Below, in pieces: positions 1 through 6,271 of a DNA stretch of 43,680 nt. This stretch comes from Candidatus Erginobacter occultus. GTDB taxonomy: Bacteria; Auribacterota; Erginobacteria; Erginobacterales; Erginobacteraceae. The stretch is taken from the NCBI GenBank assembly GCA_030765265.1, contig JAVCCZ010000178.1, forward strand, positions 1-43,680, written 5' to 3'. The stretch's first letter is position 1. Every line of letters starts with the position of its first letter. A program made the position numbers and the translations under genes. The notes beneath the pieces were generated by a model. That model saw only the letters and a list, made by a program, of their open reading frames with translations. It had not been told where the DNA came from and made no database searches.

Positions 1-599
1 GCCTTTTTCAGCCGGGTGGTGATCTCGATATCGTCGTCGCTCGGACGCATCGAACCGGCCGGGTGGTTGTGGGCGAAGATCACCCGGCTGGCGTTGTGCT
101 TCAAGGCGGCGGCGATCACTTCCCGGGGATGGATGGCCGCCCGGTTGACCGTCCCCTCGGCGACCTGCTCGACCTCGATGATCTTGTTGGCGGTATTGAG
201 AAAGACCGCCGAGAAGACTTCCCGGTGCAGACCCCCCAAATCCTGGCGGAGATAGTCGAAAACCGCCCGGGGCGAGCCGGCCAGCGGCCGCTCCCGGAGC
301 CGGTCCTTCAGGTAGCGGGCCGCGACCTCCTTGACCAGACGCAGGGCGATGATATTCTTCGGACCCACCCCCGGAACCTCGGTCAGCCTTCCCGGCGGCG
401 CGTCGAGAACGTCTTTCAGGGACCCGAATTTAGCCAGGGCCGCCCGGGCCGGTCCCTTGGTGTCCTTCCGCGGGGTGCCCAGCGCAAGGAGCAGTTCCAC
501 TATCTCGTGGTCGTGGAATCCCTTCAGACCGGAGCGGGCAAACCGCTCCCGCAGCCGTCGGCGATGCCCGGAACCGTCAGCCTGCTTCCTGTTTGCCAT
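1..599 (-). CDS. radC: RadC family JAB-domain protein (3' end cut by window edge)
   Basis: The minus strand reads from an ATG at 597-599 to the window edge, giving about 199 residues and missing the extreme C-terminus. The N-terminal part has the UPF0758 helix-hairpin-helix region (HRRRLRERFARSG near residue 12, then EVPGVGPKNI). The C-terminal part has the JAB/MPN metal-binding signature HNHPAG followed by a Ser and Asp (PSDDD), the canonical HxH...D zinc site of RadC. RadC proteins were first linked to DNA repair, but their biochemical role remains unsettled, and many are associated with recombination or mobile DNA. The gene is divergent from the STAS gene. Family assignment is firm; cellular function is not. 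Confidence 0.93.
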   Translation of the reverse strand, partial: MANRKQADGSGHRRRLRERFARSGLKGFHDHEIVELLLALGTPRKDTKGPARAALAKFGSLKDVLDAPPGRLTEVPGVGPKNIIALRLVKEVAARYLKDRLRERPLAGSPRAVFDYLRQDLGGLHREVFSAVFLNTANKIIEVEQVAEGTVNRAAIHPREVIAAALKHNASRVIFAHNHPAGSMRPSDDDIEITTRLKK

Positions 600-642
600 A
601 GCCTCTATACCCCCATCAGGACGAACCGGAAAAATATCTTTC

Positions 643-671
643 TTGTTTTGCCGCCGCTATACTACTATATT
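643..671 (+). promoter_or_regulatory. sigma70-like promoter for the STAS gene
   Basis: TTGTTT (643-648), a 17-base spacer, then TATATT (666-671). This gives a leader of about 90 nt before the ATG at 766. The call rests on sequence match only. Confidence 0.45.
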
Positions 672-696
672 CATCTCCGGTTTTCAGCAGGTAATT

Positions 697-720
697 CCCG
701 CCGGACAGGAAAACGGCGGG
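697..720 (+). promoter_or_regulatory. leader hairpin upstream of the STAS gene
   Basis: CCCGCCG and CGGCGGG form a perfect 7-bp GC stem with a 10-base loop, inside the predicted leader. It has no U-tract, so it is not an obvious terminator. Its function is unknown. Confidence 0.35.
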
Positions 721-765
721 AGCGAACGGATATCGTTAGCTAATTAAACTTTTAAGGAGAACCAG

Positions 766-1095
766 ATGAAGACAAACAAGATCGACGGGGTCCTGGTCGT
801 GGAGATGGTACCCCGGTTCGACGCTTATTCCGCCAAGGAAGTTGAGGCTTTCCTCCAGGAAGAGGTCTCTTCCGGGACGGACAAGCTTGTCTGCGATTTT
901 TCCCCGACCGAGTATATCTCCTCGGCCGGGCTGCGGGTCCTGCTCGCGGTGGCCAAGGCCCTGAAGAAGGCGGGGGGGACGATCGCCCTCTGCTCTCTCG
1001 GTTCCCCGGTCCGGGAAGTCTTTGAAACCGCCGGTTTCACCCCGCTCTTCCCCATCTACGGGGACGAAAAAGAAGCGGTCGCCGCGATCAAGTAA
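766..1095 (+). CDS. STAS-domain anti-sigma factor antagonist (SpoIIAA-like)
   Basis: A 109-residue protein that is a single STAS domain of normal family length. The conserved loop YISSAGLRVLL lies at about residues 50-60; Ser53, just before Ala-Gly-Leu, is the expected phosphorylation site, and Asp44 sits in the strand before it. Proteins of this type bind an anti-sigma factor or a serine kinase when unphosphorylated and so release a partner. The start is supported by AAGGAG eight bases upstream of the ATG. No kinase, phosphatase or sigma factor lies in the window, so the partner must be encoded elsewhere. The next gene is convergent, 23 bases away. Confidence 0.9.
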   Translation: MKTNKIDGVLVVEMVPRFDAYSAKEVEAFLQEEVSSGTDKLVCDFSPTEYISSAGLRVLLAVAKALKKAGGTIALCSLGSPVREVFETAGFTPLFPIYGDEKEAVAAIK

Positions 1096-1118
1096 CCCCC
1101 CGCGCGGATCGTCGCCGA

Positions 1119-2147
1119 TTACTTTTTCGCGGCCGCGCGGTCCAGCCGGAAGACGGCGGCCTCGACCAGATCGGAGAGGAGCCGATTGATCTCCGGATCG
1201 TCGGGGTTGTAACCCCGGAAGGCCGCCAGGTCCCGGGCGATGGCCATCGCCCGGGATTTTGTTCTCTCCCCGCTCTCCGGAAGTTCCGGCCCGCCGCCGG
1301 ACCCCAGGGGCCGGCGGGACGCCTGCTCGACCGAATCCACCGCGGTTTCGGCCAGGCTCTTGAGCACCTCGTAGGCGAAGTCCCTCCCCTTGATATCCTG
1401 AATCAGGCGGGTCCAGATCAGGGTAAACCAGCGCTGGTATCTTTTCCCCAGCCAGGGGACCCGGGCGAGGAGAAAGTGGAGAACGAGCAGGAGCAGGGCC
1501 GAGGCGGCATACGTGCTGACGGTGAGAAAGTGGTTGAAGAGATCCCCACGGAACCGGCTGGCGAAACCGCTCCAGAGATCGACCGCCGAGCCGTGCCGGG
1601 GCTGGTCGAGTTCAGCCTTCAGCTCCCCGAGCCGCTTGGCCTCCGGGACCGGCCCCCGAAAAAACAAACTGGCTCCGGCGCCGGGGGGAAAGAGCAGGAG
1701 CTGCTCCGGTTTTAACTCCAGCCCGGCCGCCCGGGCAAGGGCGAGCAGCTGATTCCGCATCGAGGGTCCGCTGAGATGCCCGAGCGGGATCGCGGAGAGG
1801 GTGACCGGGTCGATCGGGTCCGGATAAAACCGGTCCATCTCTTCGGCGATCCGGGCGGCCTGGGCGACCTCCTCCTGCCTCCCCCGGAGGTAGAGCAGCT
1901 CTACCCCGCCCTCCCCAACCGGCAGATCCAGGTACTGCAGGGTCGGGAAAATTCCCCAGTTCCGGTTGAGAAGAGCCAGGTTTTCCCGGATCCACTCCGG
2001 CCCGGCGCGGCGGAGCGCGACCAACATCACCGTCCGGTCGTAGGCGGTTTCCGGGAACTCGATTTGGGCAGGGGCCTCTTCAACCGCCGGGGAAAACCCC
2101 GCGGAGAGGGAAAGCAGCAGGGGTATCAGGAAGAAATATTTTTTCAT
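1119..2147 (-). CDS. secreted/membrane protein with two secretin-N-like segments, function unknown
   Basis: A 342-residue protein starting at MKKYFFLIP. The ATG at 2147 follows GGAGAATAAAAAT, and a signal peptide of about 21 residues comes next; longer upstream starts would read through the preceding gene. Two segments, near residues 82-106 and 157-181, share the pattern strand-xRGx-acidic helix-(M/L)D (LYLRGRQEEV... and LFFRGPVPEA...). This resembles the end of a secretin N1-type subdomain, but that comparison is by eye. A hydrophobic helix at about 205-228 (LTVSTYAASALLLLVLHFLL) should be a membrane anchor, followed by a charged cytoplasm-like tail ending RAAAKK. The gene begins 4 bases after the stop of the gene at 2152-2910, so the two are probably co-transcribed. 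I do not recognise a named family. Confidence 0.75.
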   Translation of the reverse strand: MKKYFFLIPLLLSLSAGFSPAVEEAPAQIEFPETAYDRTVMLVALRRAGPEWIRENLALLNRNWGIFPTLQYLDLPVGEGGVELLYLRGRQEEVAQAARIAEEMDRFYPDPIDPVTLSAIPLGHLSGPSMRNQLLALARAAGLELKPEQLLLFPPGAGASLFFRGPVPEAKRLGELKAELDQPRHGSAVDLWSGFASRFRGDLFNHFLTVSTYAASALLLLVLHFLLARVPWLGKRYQRWFTLIWTRLIQDIKGRDFAYEVLKSLAETAVDSVEQASRRPLGSGGGPELPESGERTKSRAMAIARDLAAFRGYNPDDPEINRLLSDLVEAAVFRLDRAAAKK

Positions 2148-2151
2148 ATTT

Positions 2152-2910
2152 TTATTCTCCCGGTCCGGCTCCCGGCCCGGAAGGAATTCGGCCGGCCCGG
2201 ACTTCCGCGTTATCGTGATAGACCTTGCCCCCCTTCCCCGAAAGGTGTCCAAGCAGGAGGGGAAGCTGCGAGTACCCGAAGGAGATCCGCTTCCGGGAGT
2301 AATAGACCAGTTCGCCGTCAAGACGGAACTCGACGAAGCCGCTCTGAAGAATCGTGATCTCGAAGTTATGCCAGCTTCCCAGCCAGCGGGTGAGATAGGG
2401 GCGGCGGCTGATCTCCAGCCCTCCGTCCTCGTCGATCAGCGAGCAGGTCAGGATCCCCCCTTCCGGTATCGCCCCCCGGGACCAGTCGGTCCGCCCGATG
2501 TAATCGTAGCTCATCCCCACCAGCCATTCCGGCCACCGGCCGCGGATAAAGGCTTCCGGATCGCGGGGCAGGCCGAGCGAACCGCCGAAGACGGCGTCTC
2601 CCCCGCCTCCGGAGATCAGGATATCGGCCTTCAGGATCAACCCCGGCTCGAGCTGGAAAAGCCGCTTGCTGATCACCCCGCCGCGCCGGTTGGCGGCGGA
2701 ACCGTTATCCAGGCCCGGGGGAGGGTTGCCCCGAACCCGGGTGATCCGGGGTCCGGGAAAGGAAAAGGGTATCCAGCGGTCGGCCAGGTCGCCGCTGAAG
2801 TCATCGAAAAAGAGGCGGAAATCGGCCGGGCGGCCGGCGGGGGGAAGTAACACCGCAAGGGCGCCGAGAAAGGCGAGAACGGGAAGGATGGCCGGCACGG
2901 ACCTGCTCAT
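2152..2910 (-). CDS. secreted concanavalin-A-like (LamG/jelly-roll) domain protein
   Basis: A 252-residue protein with an N-terminal hydrophobic signal (residues 6-23). The body looks like a lectin/glucanase beta-sandwich of the domain-of-unknown-function type: DDFSGDLADRW near residue 36, an LKADILISG strand, SWHNFEITIL and GFVEFRLDGELVYYS. The 'H-N-F-E-I ... V-E-F-R-L-D-G' pair is typical of proteins that describe a line-shaped ligand-binding sandwich. No catalytic residues of glycosidases are evident, so binding or adhesion is more likely than hydrolysis. It is the first gene of a two-gene unit with the secretin-like protein downstream. Fold assignment is moderate and the ligand is unknown. 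Confidence 0.65.
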   Translation of the reverse strand: MSRSVPAILPVLAFLGALAVLLPPAGRPADFRLFFDDFSGDLADRWIPFSFPGPRITRVRGNPPPGLDNGSAANRRGGVISKRLFQLEPGLILKADILISGGGGDAVFGGSLGLPRDPEAFIRGRWPEWLVGMSYDYIGRTDWSRGAIPEGGILTCSLIDEDGGLEISRRPYLTRWLGSWHNFEITILQSGFVEFRLDGELVYYSRKRISFGYSQLPLLLGHLSGKGGKVYHDNAEVRAGRIPSGPGAGPGE

Positions 2911-2925
2911 CGTTCCTCCAGAGAT

Positions 2926-2968
2926 TATCCTGTCAATCCTGTTATCCTGTCGAAATTTATCCTGTTAT
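2926..2968. repeat. phrase repeat 'ATCCTGTTATCCTGTC'
   Basis: Three or four degenerate tandem copies of ATCCTGTTATCCTGTC lie between two minus-strand genes and provide the final codons and stop (TAA, 2965-2967) of the gene at 2965-3615. A reverse-oriented relative (GGGATAAC, GACAGGATAAT) lies near 25368-25400. Confidence 0.6.
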
Positions 2969-3615
2969 CCCGTCAGCTCGTCCTCAACCCGGGAGATCAG
3001 GTTTTTCAGGGCCTCGAGACCGGGGGCGGGGAGGAGATGAGAGAGTTCGACGGTGTTTCTGATCGTCCGCAGGGAACCGAGGACCCGCTTCAGAGCCTCC
3101 TTCCGCTTCCTCAGGTAGGCTTCCTCGGGGTCAAGCGCGGCTTCGCGGGCGGTTTGGAGCAACCCCCGGTACTGCTGCCCCACCTCTTTGGCCGGAACCT
3201 CGTCTTCAAAGACCGCCGAGCGGAGGCGGGCGTAGTCTTCCCCGGTAATCGCTTTCTTCGCCCGGGCCTGGCGGAGAATATTTACCGACTCGTAATCGGG
3301 GAGCGGGGGTTTCTCCCCCGCCGAAAGGGCGGTGGAGAGGAATTCCGGTTCCTCTTTCTTCAGGAAACGGAAGGAGTTGAGGAGCTTGACCACCGTCGGC
3401 CGTTTCAGCTTCAGTTCCCGGGTGCAGTAGCTGTCGAAGGTGGCGAACCCCCAATCCCGGAAGACCCCCTGCTTCTCGACCGCGCTGACGAAACGCCCCA
3501 GCTCCAGCCAGTTCCCCTTGAACCGCTTGACGGCGTCAAGGACGTGGAACCGGAGGCTCTCCGGCTCCAGGTCTTCCATCAGGGAGTCGATCTCGGTAAG
3601 AGTTTTGCTGGTCAT
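2965..3615 (-). CDS. conserved hypothetical protein with a possible helix-turn-helix
   Basis: A 216-residue protein when started at MTSKTLTEID (ATG 3613-3615); the in-frame ATG 11 codons further upstream has no better context. The protein is soluble, charged and mostly helical. A segment near residues 50-80 (WGFATFDSYCTRELKLKR followed by TVVKLLNSFRFL) resembles a DNA-binding helix-turn-helix. The C-terminal half is rich in Lys, Arg and Glu and likely a coiled coil (LRKRKEALKRVLGSLRTIRN). I do not recognise a named family; a regulatory or nucleoid role is a guess. It lies downstream of the Cys-rich peptide gene on the same strand after a 124-base gap. Confidence 0.65.
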   Translation of the reverse strand: MTSKTLTEIDSLMEDLEPESLRFHVLDAVKRFKGNWLELGRFVSAVEKQGVFRDWGFATFDSYCTRELKLKRPTVVKLLNSFRFLKKEEPEFLSTALSAGEKPPLPDYESVNILRQARAKKAITGEDYARLRSAVFEDEVPAKEVGQQYRGLLQTAREAALDPEEAYLRKRKEALKRVLGSLRTIRNTVELSHLLPAPGLEALKNLISRVEDELTG

Positions 3616-3739
3616 CGGATGGGGAAAGCGGCTGAGGTTAACGGGCAAATCAGTGACGGTACGACACGGTAAAATAGCGGACGACTCCAGCGAGCCCCCC
3701 GGAGGGTTATATTCCCCGGCATCAAACTGCCGGCGATCT

Positions 3740-3988
3740 TCAGGTCTGCAGTTCGCCGGTATAATCGGTGGCGCAGAAGAAACCGCTCAGGCAGTTGAAG
3801 CCGCCGTCCGGGCAGGAAAAATTCCCCTGGTCGCCGCATCCGTAACCGGCGGAACAGTTGTAGCCGTCGAAACAGGAAAAGGCCTCGGGGCTGCTGAAGG
3901 CGCCGCACCCGGCCCGGAGAGTCGAGCCGGCCTGGCTGAAAGATCCGGCCACGCTGCCGGCGATCTTTTCGATATCCTGGGGACGCAT
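3740..3988 (-). CDS. small Cys-rich hexapeptide-repeat protein, RiPP-precursor-like
   Basis: An 82-residue protein with a strong ribosome site (AGGAGG seven bases before the ATG), which makes it a real gene. Residues 1-26 are leader-like, with no Cys and no hydrophobic signal core (MRPQDIEKIAGSVAGSFSQA). Residues 28-72 hold seven Cys in an almost regular unit (F/Y)-x-Cys-x-x-Gly: FSCFDG, YNCSAG, YGCGDQG, FSCPDGG, FNCLSG, FFC. The spacing is C-10-C-5-C-5-C-7-C-6-C-5-C. A Cys-free leader followed by an aromatic/Cys/Gly core is what precursors of radical-SAM thioether peptides look like, but no maturase, PqqD-like chaperone or exporter is adjacent. Alternatives are a small disulfide-rich beta-solenoid or a metal-binding protein. 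Confidence 0.8.
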   Translation of the reverse strand: MRPQDIEKIAGSVAGSFSQAGSTLRAGCGAFSSPEAFSCFDGYNCSAGYGCGDQGNFSCPDGGFNCLSGFFCATDYTGELQT

Positions 3989-4086
3989 CTTACACCTCCT
4001 AAAAGGGGTCAGTCATTTCCTTTTGACATTTTTCTTCGATATCAGATTTCCGCGGGGCCCCCCGCCACGCTTTATATACCTGGCTT

Positions 4087-6081
4087 TTACCAGGAGACCG
4101 GGACATAGTCCCCGCCGCCCCAGTATATCCGGGTCAGACCCCGCACCGCCCACAAGCCCGTGACCGGACGGTAGACCGTCGGGGATTCGGTCCCGGTGCC
4201 CGAGTAATCTCCCGGCTGGGGAAAGCCCAGCCCGGCTCCATAGTAAAACCGGGTCACCCCACGGATCGCCCAGAGACCGGTCGTCGAGCGGAAGATCGCC
4301 GGGGCGGGGAGACCATCTCCACTGTAGTCGGCCGGGACCGGGTAATCCCCCTCGACCCCGTAATAAAACCGGGTCAACCCCCGCACCGCCCACAAGCCGG
4401 TCGCCGGGCGGAAGAGGCTGATCCGAGCGGTCCCCGTCCCCGCGTAATCCCCGGGAACCGGCAGGTCGCGGAGGCGGCCAAAGTAAGCCCGGGTTATCCC
4501 CCGTACCGCCCACAGACCCGTGGCCGGCCGGAAGATCCCCGGATCGGTGAACCCGTCTCCGCTGTAATCGGCCGGGACCGGGATATCGCCCGCCCCGCCG
4601 AAGTAGAAGCGGGTCACCCCCGCAGCCGCCCAGAGGCCGTTAGCCGGACGAAATACGGCCGGGTCGGTCACCCCGTCGCCGTCATAGTCTCCGGAGGCGG
4701 GAACGTCGCCCGAGCGACCGAAGTAAAGAACCTCGGGGGTGAAGGGGGCGCCGAAGTCGATGATCCATCTGCCGCTGGCCGGGCGCCAGACCGCGGTATC
4801 ATCCCGCCCATCGCCGTTGTAGTCCTTGCCGTCAACCACCAGGCGGAAAGGGGTGGGCGCGGGAATCGGGGTGGGGGAAGGCAGGGTATAGGAAAAGATC
4901 ACCCCGTAGTCGTAATCCCCTCCGGAATTGGTCATCCCGTAGAGGGTGTTGTCGAGCAGGAGCAGGCCGGTGAAGAAGAGGGAGTAGCCCTGGTCGGTCT
5001 GGAGGCTGAAGTCGTGGAGGATGGTATAGTCCGATCCGTCCTTATTCAGGGCGAAGATCGTTCCCCCGTAATAATATCCGGCCGCCCCGCCGTAAGTGGC
5101 GGTCCCGTAAAGACGGGTAGCGTCGGAGACCAGCCCGGCCGAGGGTATTACCCCGTCGCCGGTGAAGAGGGCAAAGCTGTGGAGAACGGCGTAGTCGGAG
5201 CCGTCGGGGTTGAGGGAGAAGACCGTCCCGTACCCGGCCGCCCCTCCGTATCCGGTGGTCCCGTAGATCCGGGTCCCGTCGGAGAGCAACCCCCCGAACG
5301 GACCATCCCCGTCGTCGGTCTGGGAACCGAAAGTATGGAGGATGGCGTAAGAGCTTCCGTCGGTCTGCAGGGAGTAGAGCACACCGGCATCCGCGCCAGG
5401 GGGAACGGGAGTCCCGACGGGCTCGGGGCCCTGCGCCGTGGTCCCGTAAAGGACGCCGGAGGCGAGAATCGGGGCGGCGTAGGGCAGTATTCCATCCTCC
5501 GGGAAGTCGGGGAAACTGTGGAGAACGGACGCCGAGGAGGGATTAGGATCGACAGCGAAGACCGTCCCGCCAAAGAGGTAATCTCCCCCCCACATCGTCG
5601 TTCCGTAGAGCATCGTCCCGTCGCCGGAAACTCCACCTTGAGGCCTTACTCCGTCGCCGGGATAAGCGGCGAAGTCGTGAAGTTCGGTGTATCCGGTCCC
5701 ATCGGTCTGAAGAGAGAAGACCACCCCGAAGTAATTAGAGCCGCCGTAACTGGCGGTCCCGTAGAGGACGCTCCCGTCCGAGACCAGGACCCCGGAGGGT
5801 CCGGCAACCGGATCGGTCTGGTCGCCGAAGTGGTGGAGCACCCGGTAATCGGAGCCGTCGGGGAGGAGGGAGAAGAGGGTGCCGTAGTCGAAGTATCCCC
5901 CGTAGTAGGTGGTGCCATAGAGACGGCTGCCGTCGGAAACCAGGGTGCACTGCGGTTCGGATCCGTCGTTCCCGGTCTGGCCGGCAAAGCTGTGAAGCAC
6001 TTGAAACCCGGTCTGGGAAGACGCGCAGAGGGGAAAGGAAACCGCCAGGACAATCGCCGCCGCCACCAACCACATCTTCAT
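4087..6081 (-). CDS. secreted seven-blade propeller plus FG-GAP-like repeat protein
   Basis: A 664-residue protein starting at MKMWLVAAAIVLAVSF, with GGGAGG upstream of ATG 6079-6081 and a signal peptide cleaved near Ala-Ser-Ser. Residues ~25-400 hold seven units of ~52 residues with the pattern (V/I)LHxF...DG..P...L.SDG..LYGTT..GG...YG.(V/L)F, the family described as TIGR03803 and well suited to a seven-bladed propeller. A Pro-rich linker (PSPTPIPAPTP) follows. Six ~40-residue FG-GAP/VCBS-like units then run to the C-terminus, each with DYSGDG followed by a (I/V)FRP.TGLWAVRG.TR.Y(F/Y)G segment. Some units keep a calcium-type DxDxDG loop (DYDGDGVTD) while others have lost it (DYAGTGTAR). The likely role is an exported cell-surface or adhesion protein; the ligand is unknown. 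Confidence 0.9.
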   Translation of the reverse strand: MKMWLVAAAIVLAVSFPLCASSQTGFQVLHSFAGQTGNDGSEPQCTLVSDGSRLYGTTYYGGYFDYGTLFSLLPDGSDYRVLHHFGDQTDPVAGPSGVLVSDGSVLYGTASYGGSNYFGVVFSLQTDGTGYTELHDFAAYPGDGVRPQGGVSGDGTMLYGTTMWGGDYLFGGTVFAVDPNPSSASVLHSFPDFPEDGILPYAAPILASGVLYGTTAQGPEPVGTPVPPGADAGVLYSLQTDGSSYAILHTFGSQTDDGDGPFGGLLSDGTRIYGTTGYGGAAGYGTVFSLNPDGSDYAVLHSFALFTGDGVIPSAGLVSDATRLYGTATYGGAAGYYYGGTIFALNKDGSDYTILHDFSLQTDQGYSLFFTGLLLLDNTLYGMTNSGGDYDYGVIFSYTLPSPTPIPAPTPFRLVVDGKDYNGDGRDDTAVWRPASGRWIIDFGAPFTPEVLYFGRSGDVPASGDYDGDGVTDPAVFRPANGLWAAAGVTRFYFGGAGDIPVPADYSGDGFTDPGIFRPATGLWAVRGITRAYFGRLRDLPVPGDYAGTGTARISLFRPATGLWAVRGLTRFYYGVEGDYPVPADYSGDGLPAPAIFRSTTGLWAIRGVTRFYYGAGLGFPQPGDYSGTGTESPTVYRPVTGLWAVRGLTRIYWGGGDYVPVSW

Positions 6082-6153
6082 TTCGTACCTCCCGGTTGTG
6101 AGCATCACACTGTTGTCTGGAAGCGACCGATTCCATTTCCCGATCGTGGGATA

Positions 6154-6183
6154 ATATTAGAATATTGTCCGTTGTGGGGTCAA
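6154..6183 (-). promoter_or_regulatory. sigma70-like promoter for the propeller protein
   Basis: On the minus strand, TTGACC (6178-6183), an 18-base spacer and TAATAT (6154-6159), about 75 bases upstream of the ATG at 6081. The 190-base divergent spacer (6082-6271) shows no other clear element. Confidence 0.45.
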
Positions 6184-6271
6184 GTTTATTCCCGGATTTT
6201 TAGGGATTTTTTTGAAAAGATTCCGGGAGATTTTTCCGGATTTGCCGCCGGTTTCGTGATATTCTTGGTTT

